Positions 1-15,640 are shown, counted from the first letter of the stretch. The stretch is 64,000 bases of DNA from Amorphochlora amoebiformis (GCA_054601695.1 BAAHQB010000057.1:1-64000); one strand, 5' to 3'. Notes: generated by a model not told the origin, from the sequence alone. A program made the numbers and translations.

Positions 1-46
1 TATACCACTACTCTACAAGAGTTCATTGTCTACTACTGGTAGGCTA

Positions 47-88
<42 letters not shown>

Positions 89-107
89 GTTGTATGTAAT
101 ATTCCAC

Positions 108-210
108 CTGCGTCTTCCAACCATTCGCAAAGCTTCGAATGATATCTCCCGCAGTCTGTTTGGATTAAGTATGGGTTGCGTATATATACACGTGCTTTTA
201 ATACATAGTG

Positions 211-247
<37 letters not shown>

Positions 248-356
248 ATGATATCTCCCGTAGTCTGTTTGGATTAAGTATGGGTTGCGTATATGTACAC
301 GTGCTTTTAATACATAGTATAATATATACATACATGTATATATATATATATACATG

Positions 357-398
<42 letters not shown>

Positions 399-523
399 AG
401 TTTTACAAGTAAGTTTTAGACATGTAAATGTAAGATAAATGTTATATTTAAAATGTACACATGCTTTTAATACATAGTATAATATATACATACATGTATA
501 TATATATATATATATATTATATG

Positions 524-562
<39 letters not shown>

Positions 563-860
563 TAAGTTTTACAAGTAAGTTTTATGTAAATGTAAGATAA
601 GTGTTATAATTAACAAATATCTTATATACCTATGTAAATACATACTGTGTATGTTCCGTTTTCCCTATATTATGTGCACACACATATATATATATATATA
701 TATAATACTCACGTATATTAGTTACATATTGGTGCATATATTTACTTGTAGATCGAGGGCGGGGAGCTTTTGCTTACGCTCAACGGCCTCTGAGATCTGA
801 TTGTAGTATGTATGAATATTCGCATTCATTTTCATATGTATACGCATTTGCCACATACAG

Positions 861-894
<34 letters not shown>

Positions 895-1001
895 ATACAT
901 ACATATTTATAGAAACAGATATACATACATACATACACACATATATACATACATATATAAATATGTGTGTCTATATATATTTATATTTGCACATAAGATA
1001 T

Positions 1002-1049
<48 letters not shown>

Positions 1050-1050
1050 A

Positions 1051-1114
<64 letters not shown>

Positions 1115-1225
1115 TATGTATATATTTAGGTGGATGTGTAATCGTACATATTTGATTTGTATATTTACATATATATATATGTATATATATATATTTACAT
1201 ATATATATATATATATACACTTGAA

Positions 1226-1257
<32 letters not shown>

Positions 1258-1330
1258 GTACATTCATGTCCATACATATACATATATATTTTTAGACGTA
1301 TATGTATATGTACATGTGTATTATATATAT

Positions 1331-1373
<43 letters not shown>

Positions 1374-2222
1374 ACATATCCATATATATATATGTTGTAC
1401 AATATATATATATATATATATAACACTCCTAAATCTATATTCCAGTTCTCTGCCTCTTCCTTTCTACATCATCCCCTCTCTCGCTATATATATATACATA
1501 TATATATATATGTACATATATATACATATATATATATATACATCAGTCCGCACCTTCTCCTCGCTCGATTGTACGAAACCAATCAGCTTTTGGAACTTAT
1601 CTCCTAGCTCCATTTCCACGTATCTGCGGTAGTGAAAGAGAAAGATAGAGAGCGAGCAAAGTGAGAGAGATGTGAAGGGAGGGGAATGATCAGTGAAGAA
1701 TGGAGAGAGAGCGACACAGAGAGAGTAGGGAGAGAGTGGAGAGGAAAATTAGACGGCTAGAGATTGTGGGAGTATGTAGCATAAACAAGCTTGGGTTACG
1801 GGGTTAGCGAGAGTGGGTTAGGGTTAGCGTTTGGAGTGGGTTAGGGTTGGGGTTTGACTTGGCAACTTGGGTGTGCATGAGTTCTCGGAAAGCTTTGGCA
1901 GCTTCTGAGACTAGGTTTTTGTCATCGAAAACCTATATATATATATATATATATATTTATGTATGGGTAGTGCACATGCATGTATGTGAGTAATATATAT
2001 ATATATAATTTCTTTTTTAATTATGTCATATACCCACCTGGAATACTAAATAGTAGCAACGTTTTATTATTACATTACAGTAACCTATTTGTCTAATATT
2101 ACATACGTACGTATATGTATGAACATGTACACTATTCTTATGTACATTTCTATACATATGCACATACATATGTGTAATTACGTGTGTACATGTATACGTG
2201 TATATACGTATACATATTGTAT

Positions 2223-2257
<35 letters not shown>

Positions 2258-2495
2258 ATTTTGTTCATACCATTGCATACCTTTAAGATCGCGTCATAGT
2301 TATTAATCAGAAACACCGTAGAACCCTTCTCCCCCGATCCTGTATAATTAATATATATACATATATATATATATATATATGAATGTAATGCATGTTTTCT
2401 ATATATGTATGTTTGCAGATATATATACATATATACACACACATATAAATAATATATACATATATCTATATATATATGTGTGTGTAAATATATGT

Positions 2496-2584
<89 letters not shown>

Positions 2585-3069
2585 TAATATATGCGTAAAT
2601 ATACCGTGTTTAATAATGCATCTAAATCGTAGGTTTAACAATGTATATGTGTATTGCATACATAATATACGTAGTCAATAATACACCCAATCATAGTTCT
2701 TAACAATACATTGTATAATTTAAATATATGCGTATACATAAAAATATTGCTCAAATAAAACCTGGACAATATTCTTATATATATATATATATATATATTA
2801 AAACATTATGCACGCACACATAGGCACCCATATTTCACCCCCCCTCCATCTTGTTCCTGTCTAATCACCAATACCTGCCCCCCCCCGCCCTCCATCTTGC
2901 TCTCCCTCTCAAACTTCTATCTTCTTTTTTCCGTTCCTACCTTCCGCTCAAATCAGTTAAGAGCTTACAGACAGCGGTTCGCATTCGTCCTAAGAGAGTT
3001 ATAGTTATGGTGTGGGATGGGGTTTATATTATGTTTTACATATTTGTGTATATAATATACAATATATTT

Positions 3070-3112
<43 letters not shown>

Positions 3113-3901
3113 AGAGCAACGACATAAATAGCATGAGAGGATGAAGCTCGATGAGTAGATGTCGATACAATATGCAAACATATATATATATATATATTAT
3201 ATATATATATATATATATGTATGTATATACATGTATATCTGCATACCCATATTAGAGACAATGATAGCGTCGTCATAGCCTGAAGGGTTTAGCGTTGAGT
3301 TGGGTTAGAGTTCGGGCTAGCGTTAGTTGGAGCCAGGGGGGGTAAGCATTACGGTTAGGGTTACGGTTTGGGTTAGGTTGGGACCTCTATTAAGGACGTC
3401 AATTCCGGCGGCGAACTCTGCATATCGTCTACATATATATATATATATATATGCATTTTGTATATATGGATATATCATATTAGTATTAATTGTATCAAAT
3501 CTGTGTATAAAGATATAGCAAATGTGATATAAAACGTGCAATAATAATAATGAGTACAGCAATAATGATAATAATTATTATAGTTGATAATGACAACGGT
3601 AATAATGATATAACAATCATGATAGTAATCATGATATGCATATATATGTATATATATATATATATATATATACATATATATGTATATACTTTTAACCTCA
3701 TGTAGTGTGAATGTAATACGCTTATGGATAATTATTTTTATTGTATGTTCAAAACACCCACGCATATGTATGAATATATCCATATATATATATATATATA
3801 TATATGCATAATATATACATACATATATACATACCTTTATATTTATATATTATATGAATATATATATATATATATACATATATATAGAATATATATATAT
3901 T

Positions 3902-3943
<42 letters not shown>

Positions 3944-4106
3944 CACATAAGTATATATACACACACATCTTTCATGTCTGTGGTATAAGCATGAACAATA
4001 GTTACTAATTATAAAATCATCTGTTATTTGATACTTATTAATACATTTAATTTACGTTCATAATATATATGTATACACACAATATATAAAAAAATATATA
4101 CATATG

Positions 4107-4137
<31 letters not shown>

Positions 4138-4220
4138 TTTGTACAATTATAAATGACACATACATATGTCTATAGTATAAATTGAGATGTGTACACACAC
4201 ATACATAGATATATGTAAAT

Positions 4221-4266
<46 letters not shown>

Positions 4267-4616
4267 GTATATATATATATATACATCTATGCATACATAA
4301 TGTATACCTTGATATATAGTGAACGCTGGTATTACCTCTCGATACAGAACTGACTCTAACAGTCCTAAGGTTTTAAACTTCATAAAAATACAAAGAGACT
4401 TACATGTAATATATATATATATATATTTATTTATTTATATATTTATATATCATATATATATATATATATATTTAAAATATACTATATTTATTAGATTAGA
4501 TAACAGATTTACATAAACACATAATTTTCTCTATATACATGTATACATGTATACATAAATATAGTATATGTACACATATGTATATATACATATAGGCTTG
4601 TACATGTACTCTTTGT

Positions 4617-4662
<46 letters not shown>

Positions 4663-4740
4663 ATGTATATTATGTATAATTTATACATATATATATATAT
4701 ATACATACATATATATACATATTTATATATATATATATAT

Positions 4741-4779
<39 letters not shown>

Positions 4780-4837
4780 TAGATACCTGATACTCGCTAG
4801 GTGTGCATCAAGAACAACCTTGAACCTGATTATATTC

Positions 4838-4879
<42 letters not shown>

Positions 4880-5925
4880 CACACACATACATATATATAT
4901 ATATATATTTATATATTATATGTAAATATATATATGTATATAATATATATAATATAAAAATACATATTTACATATTATTTATGTATATATGCACACATAA
5001 ATGACAACCAAATTAATGATCTAGAATTGCTAGAAAATATGCCCTAAACACTAGGGCTAACATGAGATTAGGCTTAAGGTTAGAGTTAGGGTTGGGGTCA
5101 GGGTTAGGCTTTCGGTCTATATATCTAGTAATAGTATAATGGGTAAAAAGACCGTGGCCATAGGAGCATATTGATGCGGTCGAATAACGAATCAAGGCAA
5201 TCGGTTTGTCTCTGTCTCATCATCTATACATTTACATATAATATATATATGTATATATATATATGTATATATATTTATATATATATATATATATTTGTAA
5301 TATACATACTAGAACTATATATATTTGTAATATACATACTAGAACACGCACTTATATGTTCCATAAATCAGGTTTTGGTTAGGCGTATTGGTGCGGTCGA
5401 ATAACGAATCAAGACAATCGGTTTGTCTCTCTCTCATCATCTATACATTTACATATTAATATGTATATATATATATATATATGTATGTATGTGTTTATAT
5501 TTATATATGTGTATGTGCATATATATTTTTAATATACATACTAGAACTATATATATATATATATATATTTGTAATATACATACTAGAACACGTACTTATG
5601 TGTTTCATAAATCAGGTTTTGGTTAGGTCCAGGGGGTATAGGAACGCGTAGAAGAGCCCGTGAGAGATACAGACAGAGAGAGAGATAGGGGACACATTTC
5701 CTAGTGTATTTAAGTGTTAATCTTGATTCTCGCTTGCCTGAGAGTGGAGGAGAACGATGCGGACAAGGATGAGAAGCTCCAGACAGTCGAAGCATTTCAT
5801 GAGGTAGTTCTCCAGATTCTGAAAATGCGTATGTTTATTTTCGAAGAATTTCATTAGATTTTTTCTCTAGATTTTGTATGTACGTATGCGTACTGTGACG
5901 AATATGAATATATATATATATGTAA

Positions 5926-5958
<33 letters not shown>

Positions 5959-6124
5959 ATATGTATATGTATATATATGCATATTTTACACGCACACATA
6001 TATAGATATGTACAGATTATATACGTTAGTATGTACATATATATAAATATATATATATGTATACACACATATATATATATGTATATATATATATATATGA
6101 GTATATATGTATATTTATATTTGT

Positions 6125-6160
<36 letters not shown>

Positions 6161-6204
6161 TAAATGTATATATGTGTATATATACATTTACATATATATT
6201 TATA

Positions 6205-6251
<47 letters not shown>

Positions 6252-6368
6252 AGATATGAAATTATGTATATAAAACAATACGACCTCCAAAAACATTGAC
6301 GTAGTCTTAGAGAAGATGGTATCAAATAAGGCAGTCCCACGCTTTGCCGAAGCCTGACAAGGCATATA

Positions 6369-6411
<43 letters not shown>

Positions 6412-6551
6412 CATATACCTATATCTATATTATACACATGTATGTAATCTGTTCACACATGTATATGTATGGTGTAGAGGTGGAATAGGTACAGATATCA
6501 TCTACTTTAACACCAATGATAGGTTAGACTTAGCGGGGATTACAATATACA

Positions 6552-6586
<35 letters not shown>

Positions 6587-6802
6587 GTATACATTGATAC
6601 CTATACGTGTGTGTGTGTGCATATGTAAGCATATGTATATATATATATATGTGTAATATATAATATACATGAATATACATGTATAAAGCAGTAACCTTGC
6701 GTTCCTTCTGGTCTTCACCTCGGTATGCATCAGCTGGGGGTTCACATATACATATATATATATATATATATATTATATATGTGTATATATATATGTGTGC
6801 AA

Positions 6803-6833
<31 letters not shown>

Positions 6834-6892
6834 TCATGTTTACAGAAATATATGTATATATTTATATACAAACGTGCACATAAATATATATG

Positions 6893-6924
<32 letters not shown>

Positions 6925-6964
6925 CCCTATACATACATTATATATATATGTATATATATATTTG

Positions 6965-6995
<31 letters not shown>

Positions 6996-7302
6996 ATATT
7001 TGTATAAATTATAATACGTGTGTATATATTACCCTCTTGGAAGAAGTCGGAAAGAAATGCGGATTCCGTTGTGGCCTACATATGTATGCATAATGTGTTA
7101 GATTATAGTACGTATTATATACACTATAGAAAATAATATTTTATAAACTGTTACATATTTATACACTACTTTTTTGTTACAATTTCTTTTTATATACATA
7201 TTTATAAATACATAGAATACATACATATACACACACACAAATATATATATATATATGTATATGTATGTATATAAATATAGTATACATATACATACATATA
7301 TA

Positions 7303-7362
<60 letters not shown>

Positions 7363-7523
7363 ATATGTAGACAGGTATACCGTATCCATAAGCAGCCTAT
7401 GGGTAGCACGAAATATTTCATTATATCTGAACCTGATGTAAAATAGATTTACATGATATATAATATATCTACATACATATATAATTATATATATATATTT
7501 TATATATATATATTTTATATATG

Positions 7524-7568
<45 letters not shown>

Positions 7569-7657
7569 ACATATGTATATATATTAAGTTCCTTTCTAGT
7601 CTTTCTCTATCCCTCTCACACTATATACATATATGTATATATATATATATATTCGTA

Positions 7658-7724
<67 letters not shown>

Positions 7725-8116
7725 AACATTTATACATATGTCTTCCATATAAGTATACACATATAAGTATACACAAACAGAAACATTAAATAAATATAAG
7801 ACGATAAAATGTGATGTACGGAATGACAGAAAAAGGAATGATGTTATATAGAGAAAGGAGTGATCGTAACTGTGTATGGCGCTTAGCTGCAGAATGATAG
7901 ATAATTGGGGGTTTGTCGATATTCGAGAGAATGGTATCTCGGTTCCCTACACATATGTATATTGTGTTTACCATGTATCTAAATATGTATATGTATATTA
8001 TATTCTCTGAGTATAATTATGTGTATATAACTTTCCTTTTTTCGGAAAGATTTATGTGTAAGCATATGAATATATAATATGAAAATTTATCAAAATATAT
8101 ACGTACATACATATAC

Positions 8117-8183
<67 letters not shown>

Positions 8184-8368
8184 AGTAAACATGCATATAC
8201 GCGCATATTCATTTATTAATATGTATGTTGTGTATATATATATATATATTGTACGTATGTATGCATGCATGTATTATATACACATATATATATATATATA
8301 TATATTGCATCATAATGATAATAATAGCCATATATATAAAAATGTCTGAATTTTCATATAGACATATG

Positions 8369-8407
<39 letters not shown>

Positions 8408-9032
8408 TGCGTATGAATATGTAAACTTGCGCATACCCAGCATGAACACTCGCGAAAGATGCAGAGAAGTCTGATCCGGACAAAAATAAACAACTAAAAC
8501 AGCTAAAACCTCAAGAATTCAACATTTAAAAATTCAGGGATATTTCTCTTATTCACAGGTTCCAAAACTCAGAACCTCTCTCCCTTCTCTTACTTTTTAA
8601 TCCCGCTCACTTTCTCCCCTGGTTCACTCTCGAAATCAGCAATTTGAACTCGACCGTCAACGTTTCTGAGATTTATCAATGATTACCTTTCTCATTGAAA
8701 ACATGCCGCCAGTCTTGGTTTCATCCAAGCCTTCGGGTTAGGGTTTGGTTAGTGTCTTCGCTGCTCGCCTTGATATTTCTTTCTCTCGCGCTCTCCTCCT
8801 ATTAAAACAATCTTCCTTTCTCTCTCCCCCACTCTCCTCTCCTTCCATTCTCTTGCGGTCTCTCAAGCTTCCACGTTTTAATTTCTTTCCCTCTGTCTGC
8901 CTCTGGCTTCTGTATAGGGTTACTGATATGTGTATTTGACCTAACACGTCGCCTTTCTTTGCGACGATTGGAGCTTGTAGCTTCATGAGGCCGAGTAAGT
9001 ACTAATGTGTAGATGTATATACATATAAACAT

Positions 9033-9131
<99 letters not shown>

Positions 9132-9136
9132 ATATA

Positions 9137-9222
<86 letters not shown>

Positions 9223-9229
9223 ATATATA

Positions 9230-9268
<39 letters not shown>

Positions 9269-9348
9269 CAAATATTCGTAATTGAAATTATTTCATATTT
9301 ATATACATTATATACATATATATATTATATATATATATTATATATATG

Positions 9349-9393
<45 letters not shown>

Positions 9394-9397
9394 AAAT

Positions 9398-9495
<98 letters not shown>

Positions 9496-9504
9496 GTATG
9501 TAAA

Positions 9505-9537
<33 letters not shown>

Positions 9538-9552
9538 GTATTTATACACAGA

Positions 9553-9583
<31 letters not shown>

Positions 9584-9604
9584 GTATATATATATATATA
9601 CATG

Positions 9605-9644
<40 letters not shown>

Positions 9645-9805
9645 TATATATTATATGTACATGTCAAATATTCTAACCTGTTTGAAGTGGTTGTTATAGA
9701 TTTTGCGGACTGTATCAGTGTAGATATTCCTATATATATATATGTATATTATGCAAAACAATTATGCATACAATGCTTACATAAAAATTGTACATACGTA
9801 TATTT

Positions 9806-9845
<40 letters not shown>

Positions 9846-10221
9846 TATATATATATATATATATACATATATATATACATACATACATACATATATTTGG
9901 ATATGTATATGTATGTATATATCATTACACATACATGAAAATGACCGTATCTCGTCTGCTGTGGAGGGAGCGTGCAAGCGGCAGAATTGATAAAGGTATT
10001 TGAAACGAAGGAGCAGGTTTTGCTTGATCTGATATGTATATGCTTGTGTCACTCTTTCTTGGTTGTATGAGTGTATGCATACCTATGTCATGTGAAGCAT
10101 GGTATGAAAACATTACATAATGTTAGTGATGCATGATGTGAAAGCATTACATAACTTACACACGATATATATATATATATGTTTATATATATATATATAT
10201 ATATAGATTTTTACATACATA

Positions 10222-10266
<45 letters not shown>

Positions 10267-10273
10267 CATATAG

Positions 10274-10353
<80 letters not shown>

Positions 10354-10590
10354 CTTATATATATATTTATGCATATATTATATTATATATATAATGCACT
10401 TTTAATACATGTGAAAATATCATGGGAATATGAATGTAGTGTCAGGTTTAATCTGTGCATAATAGCATTTTAAATACATACCTGGATGTTGGTCTGTGGC
10501 TTCTTGAGGAGGTACACTCTATATATACACATATTTAGATATATATATATATATATATATATATAATACATATATATATATGTTATATAC

Positions 10591-10641
<51 letters not shown>

Positions 10642-10742
10642 TAACATTTATATCCTTTCGTAGATACGCATATACACAAACACACACACATAATTATGAA
10701 CATATATGTGCATATATATATATATATATGTATCTATATATT

Positions 10743-10786
<44 letters not shown>

Positions 10787-11378
10787 TATTATGTATATAT
10801 CCCCACTATCAACCCAAACCCCAAACCCTAACTCTTGCAACCCATCCCCGCAACCTTTGTAATAAAAACTGACGTATTCTCGCAATAGCCTTGACCTTTT
10901 TGGGGTTATGGTAAAGCAAAGAAAGGACGGGTTAGTACAGTTCGGGTTGGCGTTACTGTATTATCATCACTGTAGAGGATAGTAGGAGGGAGGTTCGGTA
11001 AGGTTGGGGCTTTGTGGGATGGATATTGGAGAAAAAGAAGTCGCAAGGTGAGAGATACAACGAGAGGGCGAGGGAGACAGAAGAAAGAGAGGCATAGATT
11101 AGGATGGTTAGGACCTTGGTACGCTCACACAGTGGGGCCATGTCGCGTGAGGCCTAGAGGTTAAGGGTTAAGGTTGGGGTTAGGTTCGGTTACCGGTGGT
11201 GAGATTGAGGAGTCAGGGTTGTTACTTTGTCTAGTTTTCCTTCCTTTTGTAGCTGTTTGAGATATTGAATCTTGACGTCGAGGTCGGCTAAATAGCCGAT
11301 ATAGCTGATTGTATTTAGAAAAGTGTTTCCATATACATATGCACATATATATATATATATATATATATGTATATGATA

Positions 11379-11461
<83 letters not shown>

Positions 11462-11584
11462 CTCATATATAGGTATATAAGCATACGAATATTAGTATAT
11501 TGTAAGAATATTATACACATAGGTACACAAATATTAGGGACATATTTATGTTGAGTATATACATAAACATGTATATAATATATA

Positions 11585-11628
<44 letters not shown>

Positions 11629-11761
11629 TTATGTATGTATATATACATTTATCTACATACTTATACATACTCATTTGTATACGTTTTGTTAGTATATGAC
11701 ATATGTGTATATATTATATATATATATATATGTATATATTATATATGATATATATATCTAT

Positions 11762-11793
<32 letters not shown>

Positions 11794-12136
11794 CGTATAC
11801 ATATGAATGTTTTCTGAACACTGGAAAGATGCACTAGAATAGAGAAAAAACAAAAAGAACGCACGATTCCTTTATTTCCGCTTCGTGGATACATCTCACA
11901 AGTTCCTATTAAGTGGAGGTTGTGTCGGGACATTGTTAGGTTAATTCCGCGACGGATGAGTGTTAGAGGGTTGTATATTGGAATTAGGAAAAAGGGAGAG
12001 GCGAGAAATATTTGTTTAGGGTTAATGTTAGTTTTATGTTGGGGTTGGATTAGAGATTACGGGAGAGATGAAGATGGATTTTATATGGGCGTCTAGATCT
12101 TTATGGACAGCCTGGTATGTATGTAATATATGTATA

Positions 12137-12174
<38 letters not shown>

Positions 12175-12181
12175 GTATATG

Positions 12182-12230
<49 letters not shown>

Positions 12231-12253
12231 ACACATGCACACAAATATAAACG

Positions 12254-12311
<58 letters not shown>

Positions 12312-12510
12312 AGTATATATAGATATATATATATGTATATCCATATATATATGTACATACATACATGTTCACATGTTACCTGTAAACGCACATATATTAT
12401 GTATGCAAATCACACGTGTACATATACAATGTGCACATATGACAAACCTTGCGATTCTTAAGCTTTATCCTCATTGACATACTCTTATCCTGTATTATAT
12501 ATAAATATAT

Positions 12511-12548
<38 letters not shown>

Positions 12549-12598
12549 CTATAAATGTATGTATGTATATTATATATATATATATATATTATATACAT

Positions 12599-12676
<78 letters not shown>

Positions 12677-12751
12677 TTGTATTTACATGAATGTATTAAT
12701 ATATATGCATATTTATATACGTACATATATATGTATATATATATTTATATT

Positions 12752-12843
<92 letters not shown>

Positions 12844-13061
12844 AATGTATGCGGTTTAATTCGCTCACCTGCAGGTGCTTAATCTCGCTGGAAATCGCCC
12901 CTAAGTCCGCCTAGGATTAAATTTAAGTTTGAATAAGGCTGCATATACAACTACGTACATTGGTATATGCATATTTGTATTTATACATCTTACATTTAAA
13001 TATTGAAGAAACACACGTACACACGTATGTATATATATATATATATATAATATATATGTAC

Positions 13062-13100
<39 letters not shown>

Positions 13101-13123
13101 ATATATCCATGCATGTATATTAC

Positions 13124-13194
<71 letters not shown>

Positions 13195-13196
13195 AA

Positions 13197-13242
<46 letters not shown>

Positions 13243-13649
13243 AAATATGTATATATATGCTTATGATATATATGCCTGTTATGTGCATTTGAATATCTCA
13301 ATGTATTACATTCACATTGCACATTTCATACAAATTACTTGAAATCGAGTAAGCATGTGCTCCATTCGCTCTAAAACGGAATCACAAGCCTTGATTTCCT
13401 CGTGAAGGCCTAATTAATTTTGTTTTCATCTTTTAATATTTTCAGGGAAGGACTAACATGATTCAGAGTTTTAGTCAACCAGAGACATCAGCGCTCTCCT
13501 TCAGATAGTCTTTGATCGATGCCTGAGAATATCCATGGTATACGTAAGTATTGTTTTTATTTGAGTACATGTTTACATACTTTAATATGTATGTATGTAT
13601 TCATGTACATTATACATGCGGTCAATACATATATTGATATATGTGTTAA

Positions 13650-13701
<52 letters not shown>

Positions 13702-14835
13702 TATATACGTATGTCCACATGTAAATACAGAGTTAGCGTTAGGGTTAGGGTTAGTACATTGTAGTACATTATCCGTTTATTCATATTATTACACACAAAG
13801 AGAGAGAGGCGTTAGTCTCCTACTGTAAAATTTCTCGTATATTTGGTTATAGCACTGGGATTTAAAAATATCCATTATTTGGGCGGATCTGGACAGAATT
13901 ACGGCTTCAGTCGCGGCGAGCTGTGCATGTATCTGCCGCGCATAATTCCCCAAGTCCACACCCCTCTGTAGGGCGTCCTAGGTTGGGGTTAGAGTTTGTC
14001 GGCGTTGCGGAAATTCAATTTTTTTCCTGCGGAGGGTAAAGATGTGCGGTTTGGGATGGAGAATTGTTAGGTTGTCGCTAAATTTTTGCGTGTGTCGGTT
14101 TCCCTTACCCTGACAATTTCGTCTTCTTGAAACTTCTTCAGGTCGTCGTCGACCTCGCTGATGACGAAAGGGTAAGGATTACTGCTTCGAGTTGTGTTGT
14201 GGAAGGAATGTTGGTAGGTTGGGGTTCCGGGTTGGAGAAAGGATTTGATCTCACCTAAAATCTATGTCTTCCATATTGATGTCGAGTTCTGAGCCGAGAT
14301 CCAGGCCCATGACCTGAATACAAGAGTGAATGTAGCACTATGTGTAGCACACATACGCAAGCACTTCTTACACTCTCACACATTTTACATACAGAGAAGA
14401 ATAATATTTCCCTTTTGTTTCCTACCATCATATGTTGAACATATGACCATACTTTTACTCCTTCTCCCAAACAACGAATGAAAGGGGATGTTAATTCTAT
14501 TGGACGCACCTGGGAGGACACCTGAGCCTCTGCAGCCTCCAGCTCATCCAGGCTCAATTGCTTCTCCTTGAAACCACACCACATTAAAACTATACTGACC
14601 TCAATAATTACGGGAAAAGGGGTACATCGCCTATTTTCCTCCGTAGAGAAATGAGGTGATTCGTAATGTTGCCCATACCAAGAATTTGGTTATTTTAATG
14701 GAATAAATCAGCAAAGAAACGGTCGCGCGATATATACGAGTATTTCCGATATATTCCAGCAAGGGTACGCAACATCTCTCAGAATCTGGCAGGGAAGAGC
14801 AGAGTGCCCATTACCTTGGCCTCCTTGCTCTCCAT
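108..14835 (-). CDS. VPS52: VPS52, GARP/EARP tethering complex subunit (3' end outside window)
   Basis: About 658 residues are in the window, from ATG 14835 (MESKEAK) to exon 37; the last roughly 60-70 codons lie left of base 1. Exons: 14835-14815, 14566-14510, 14313-14255, 14157-14109, 13977-13903, 13522-13480, 13409-13339, 12910-12869, 12489-12448, 12111-12061, 11905-11865, 11304-11226, 11153-11115, 10895-10855, 10518-10482, 10028-9946, 9729-9678, 9001-8941, 8730-8687, 8470-8437, 7946-7871, 7432-7381, 7075-7033, 6733-6696, 6353-6285, 5818-5738, 5223-5153, 4825-4787, 4364-4308, 3428-3385, 3279-3247, 2989-2941, 2339-2281, 1932-1859, 1623-1554, 796-746, 155-108. Phases join throughout except into exon 33. 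Family signatures in order: [109 protein letters not shown]. In other eukaryotes Vps52 pairs with Vps51/53/54 to tether endosome-derived vesicles at the trans-Golgi. Human VPS52 has about 720 residues, so length fits. Exon 26 ends in a GC donor. Least certain: exons 20, 24, 31 and 33. Confidence 0.93.
135..325. repeat. Tandem duplication of VPS52 exon 37 5' part plus acceptor
   Basis: Plus-strand block 135-213 (5' part of exon 37, its acceptor and flanking intron) is repeated at about 244-325 with few changes. The upstream copy reads TTGDIIR after an intact AG and then runs into (TA)n, so it is a truncated exon stub. Further intron blocks repeat at about 396-440 and 562-606, and at 455-505. 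Confidence 0.85.
2281..2339 (-). other. VPS52: VPS52 exon 33 with apparent one-base frame error
   Basis: The exon encodes the conserved [14 protein letters not shown] segment. Its upstream neighbour (2989-2941) ends with two bases of a codon, but this exon needs a two-base lead-in to reach the conserved frame. A run of five G on the coding strand (C at 2331-2335) follows the acceptor; four G would restore the frame. The cause may be a homopolymer sequencing error, a real frameshift, or a missed micro-exon. Confidence 0.7.
5171..5625. repeat. Tandem duplication of VPS52 exon 27 5' part plus acceptor
   Basis: Unit A is 5171-5385 and unit B about 5390-5625. Both carry the [16 protein letters not shown] coding stretch, the tag acceptor, the intron start and the matching end tttggttagg. 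Only unit A retains the exon end (MLLWP and the donor at 5152). Unit B breaks off after DRTN, leaving a stub at about 5391-5440 with an intact acceptor. Confidence 0.88.
5738..5818 (-). other. VPS52: VPS52 exon 26 with GC-AG intron
   Basis: The exon reads in frame through ...[10 protein letters not shown] and is followed by cag|gcaagc. The frame then reaches a stop within eight codons with no GT available, so the 5' splice site appears to be GC. The intron runs to the acceptor at 5224-5225. It is the only non-GT donor among the models in this window. Confidence 0.75.
9030..9680. repeat. Very long (TA)n block in VPS52 intron 17
   Basis: Almost uninterrupted TA dinucleotides from about 9041 to 9660, with minor ATT, CTCTCT and ATGT breaks. 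No coding signal is seen. It lies directly between exons 18 (ends 9001) and 17 (starts 9678). Confidence 0.95.
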
Positions 14836-14928
14836 CGATAGATATGCGAAGTCGATAGATATCTAATATATCAAGAATAAGATATCGTACGGAACTATCA
14901 AAAGCGTGACAAACTGCTCAGTCACACA
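14836..14928. promoter_or_regulatory. Divergent intergenic region, VPS52 / small plus-strand gene
   Basis: 93 bp separate the ATG of VPS52 (complement 14835) from an ATG at 14929. The segment lacks (TA)n and carries repeated GATA/ATCGAT-like motifs. By position it must hold both promoters if the plus-strand gene is real; no TATA box or known site is assigned. Confidence 0.5.
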
Positions 14929-15166
14929 ATGGTCGTTCTCCTGGAACGCCAAGACCAGGAGAAGAAGGAACAAAATTTCTGTGAGTACATCGGATGCGTG
15001 TGATTGTTTTCACTGAATTAATGGATATGGAATGGTCTGCACAGGTCCAGTTCGCATGAAAGATTCTGGGCAGTATTAATAAAATGTTCATATAAAAAAT
15101 TTTAGAATTCATATGCATGTGTGTTGTGTACGTATATATGTGTATATCTTATATCTACTATCTAGA

Positions 15167-15211
<45 letters not shown>

Positions 15212-15212
15212 C

Positions 15213-15274
<62 letters not shown>

Positions 15275-15640
15275 TATATATGTGTGTGTATGTATATGAA
15301 TATATAAAATCGGTTCCGAGCGTGGCCAATATTAGTATATTACCAGGATTATGACTCATTTATGAGTTGGATCTAGAGGAATCTACCTAGTACATATAGT
15401 CTACACTGCGGCCCGTATGAATTAACTTGATATGTAGACAATTCAATGACTACCGTAGAAATAACAATCAGTAGAATAACTGAGTCGTAGTCTGTGCAGC
15501 GTGTTGACAGAGGTTCACCGTTGATCACCTTGAAATCTTGTCATGTCGACATGAATATTGCGGCTTACATGTCGTCCTCTTGGAATCTATCAGCTGGGCT
15601 CATGTCCAGCTGGGGTATCCTATGCCGAATTATTATCTAG
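14929..15640 (+). CDS. Small hypothetical protein, three exons, 69 residues
   Basis: The model is ATG 14929-14980, 15045-15072, 15511-15640 (stop TAG). Donors are gtgagt and gtatta, acceptors cacag and gacag, and phases join. Exon 1 is charged ([14 protein letters not shown]). Exon 3 contains [11 protein letters not shown], which matches the terminal exon at 17151-17298 (FVTFKSCHFDM) in protein more than in DNA, so the exon is probably coding. No family is recognised. Exon 3 has a one-base indel relative to the second copy, which shifts its 3' frame and suggests decay or a different C-terminus. It begins head to head with VPS52. It could equally be the 5' part of a longer gene continuing to 17298. 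Confidence 0.4.
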
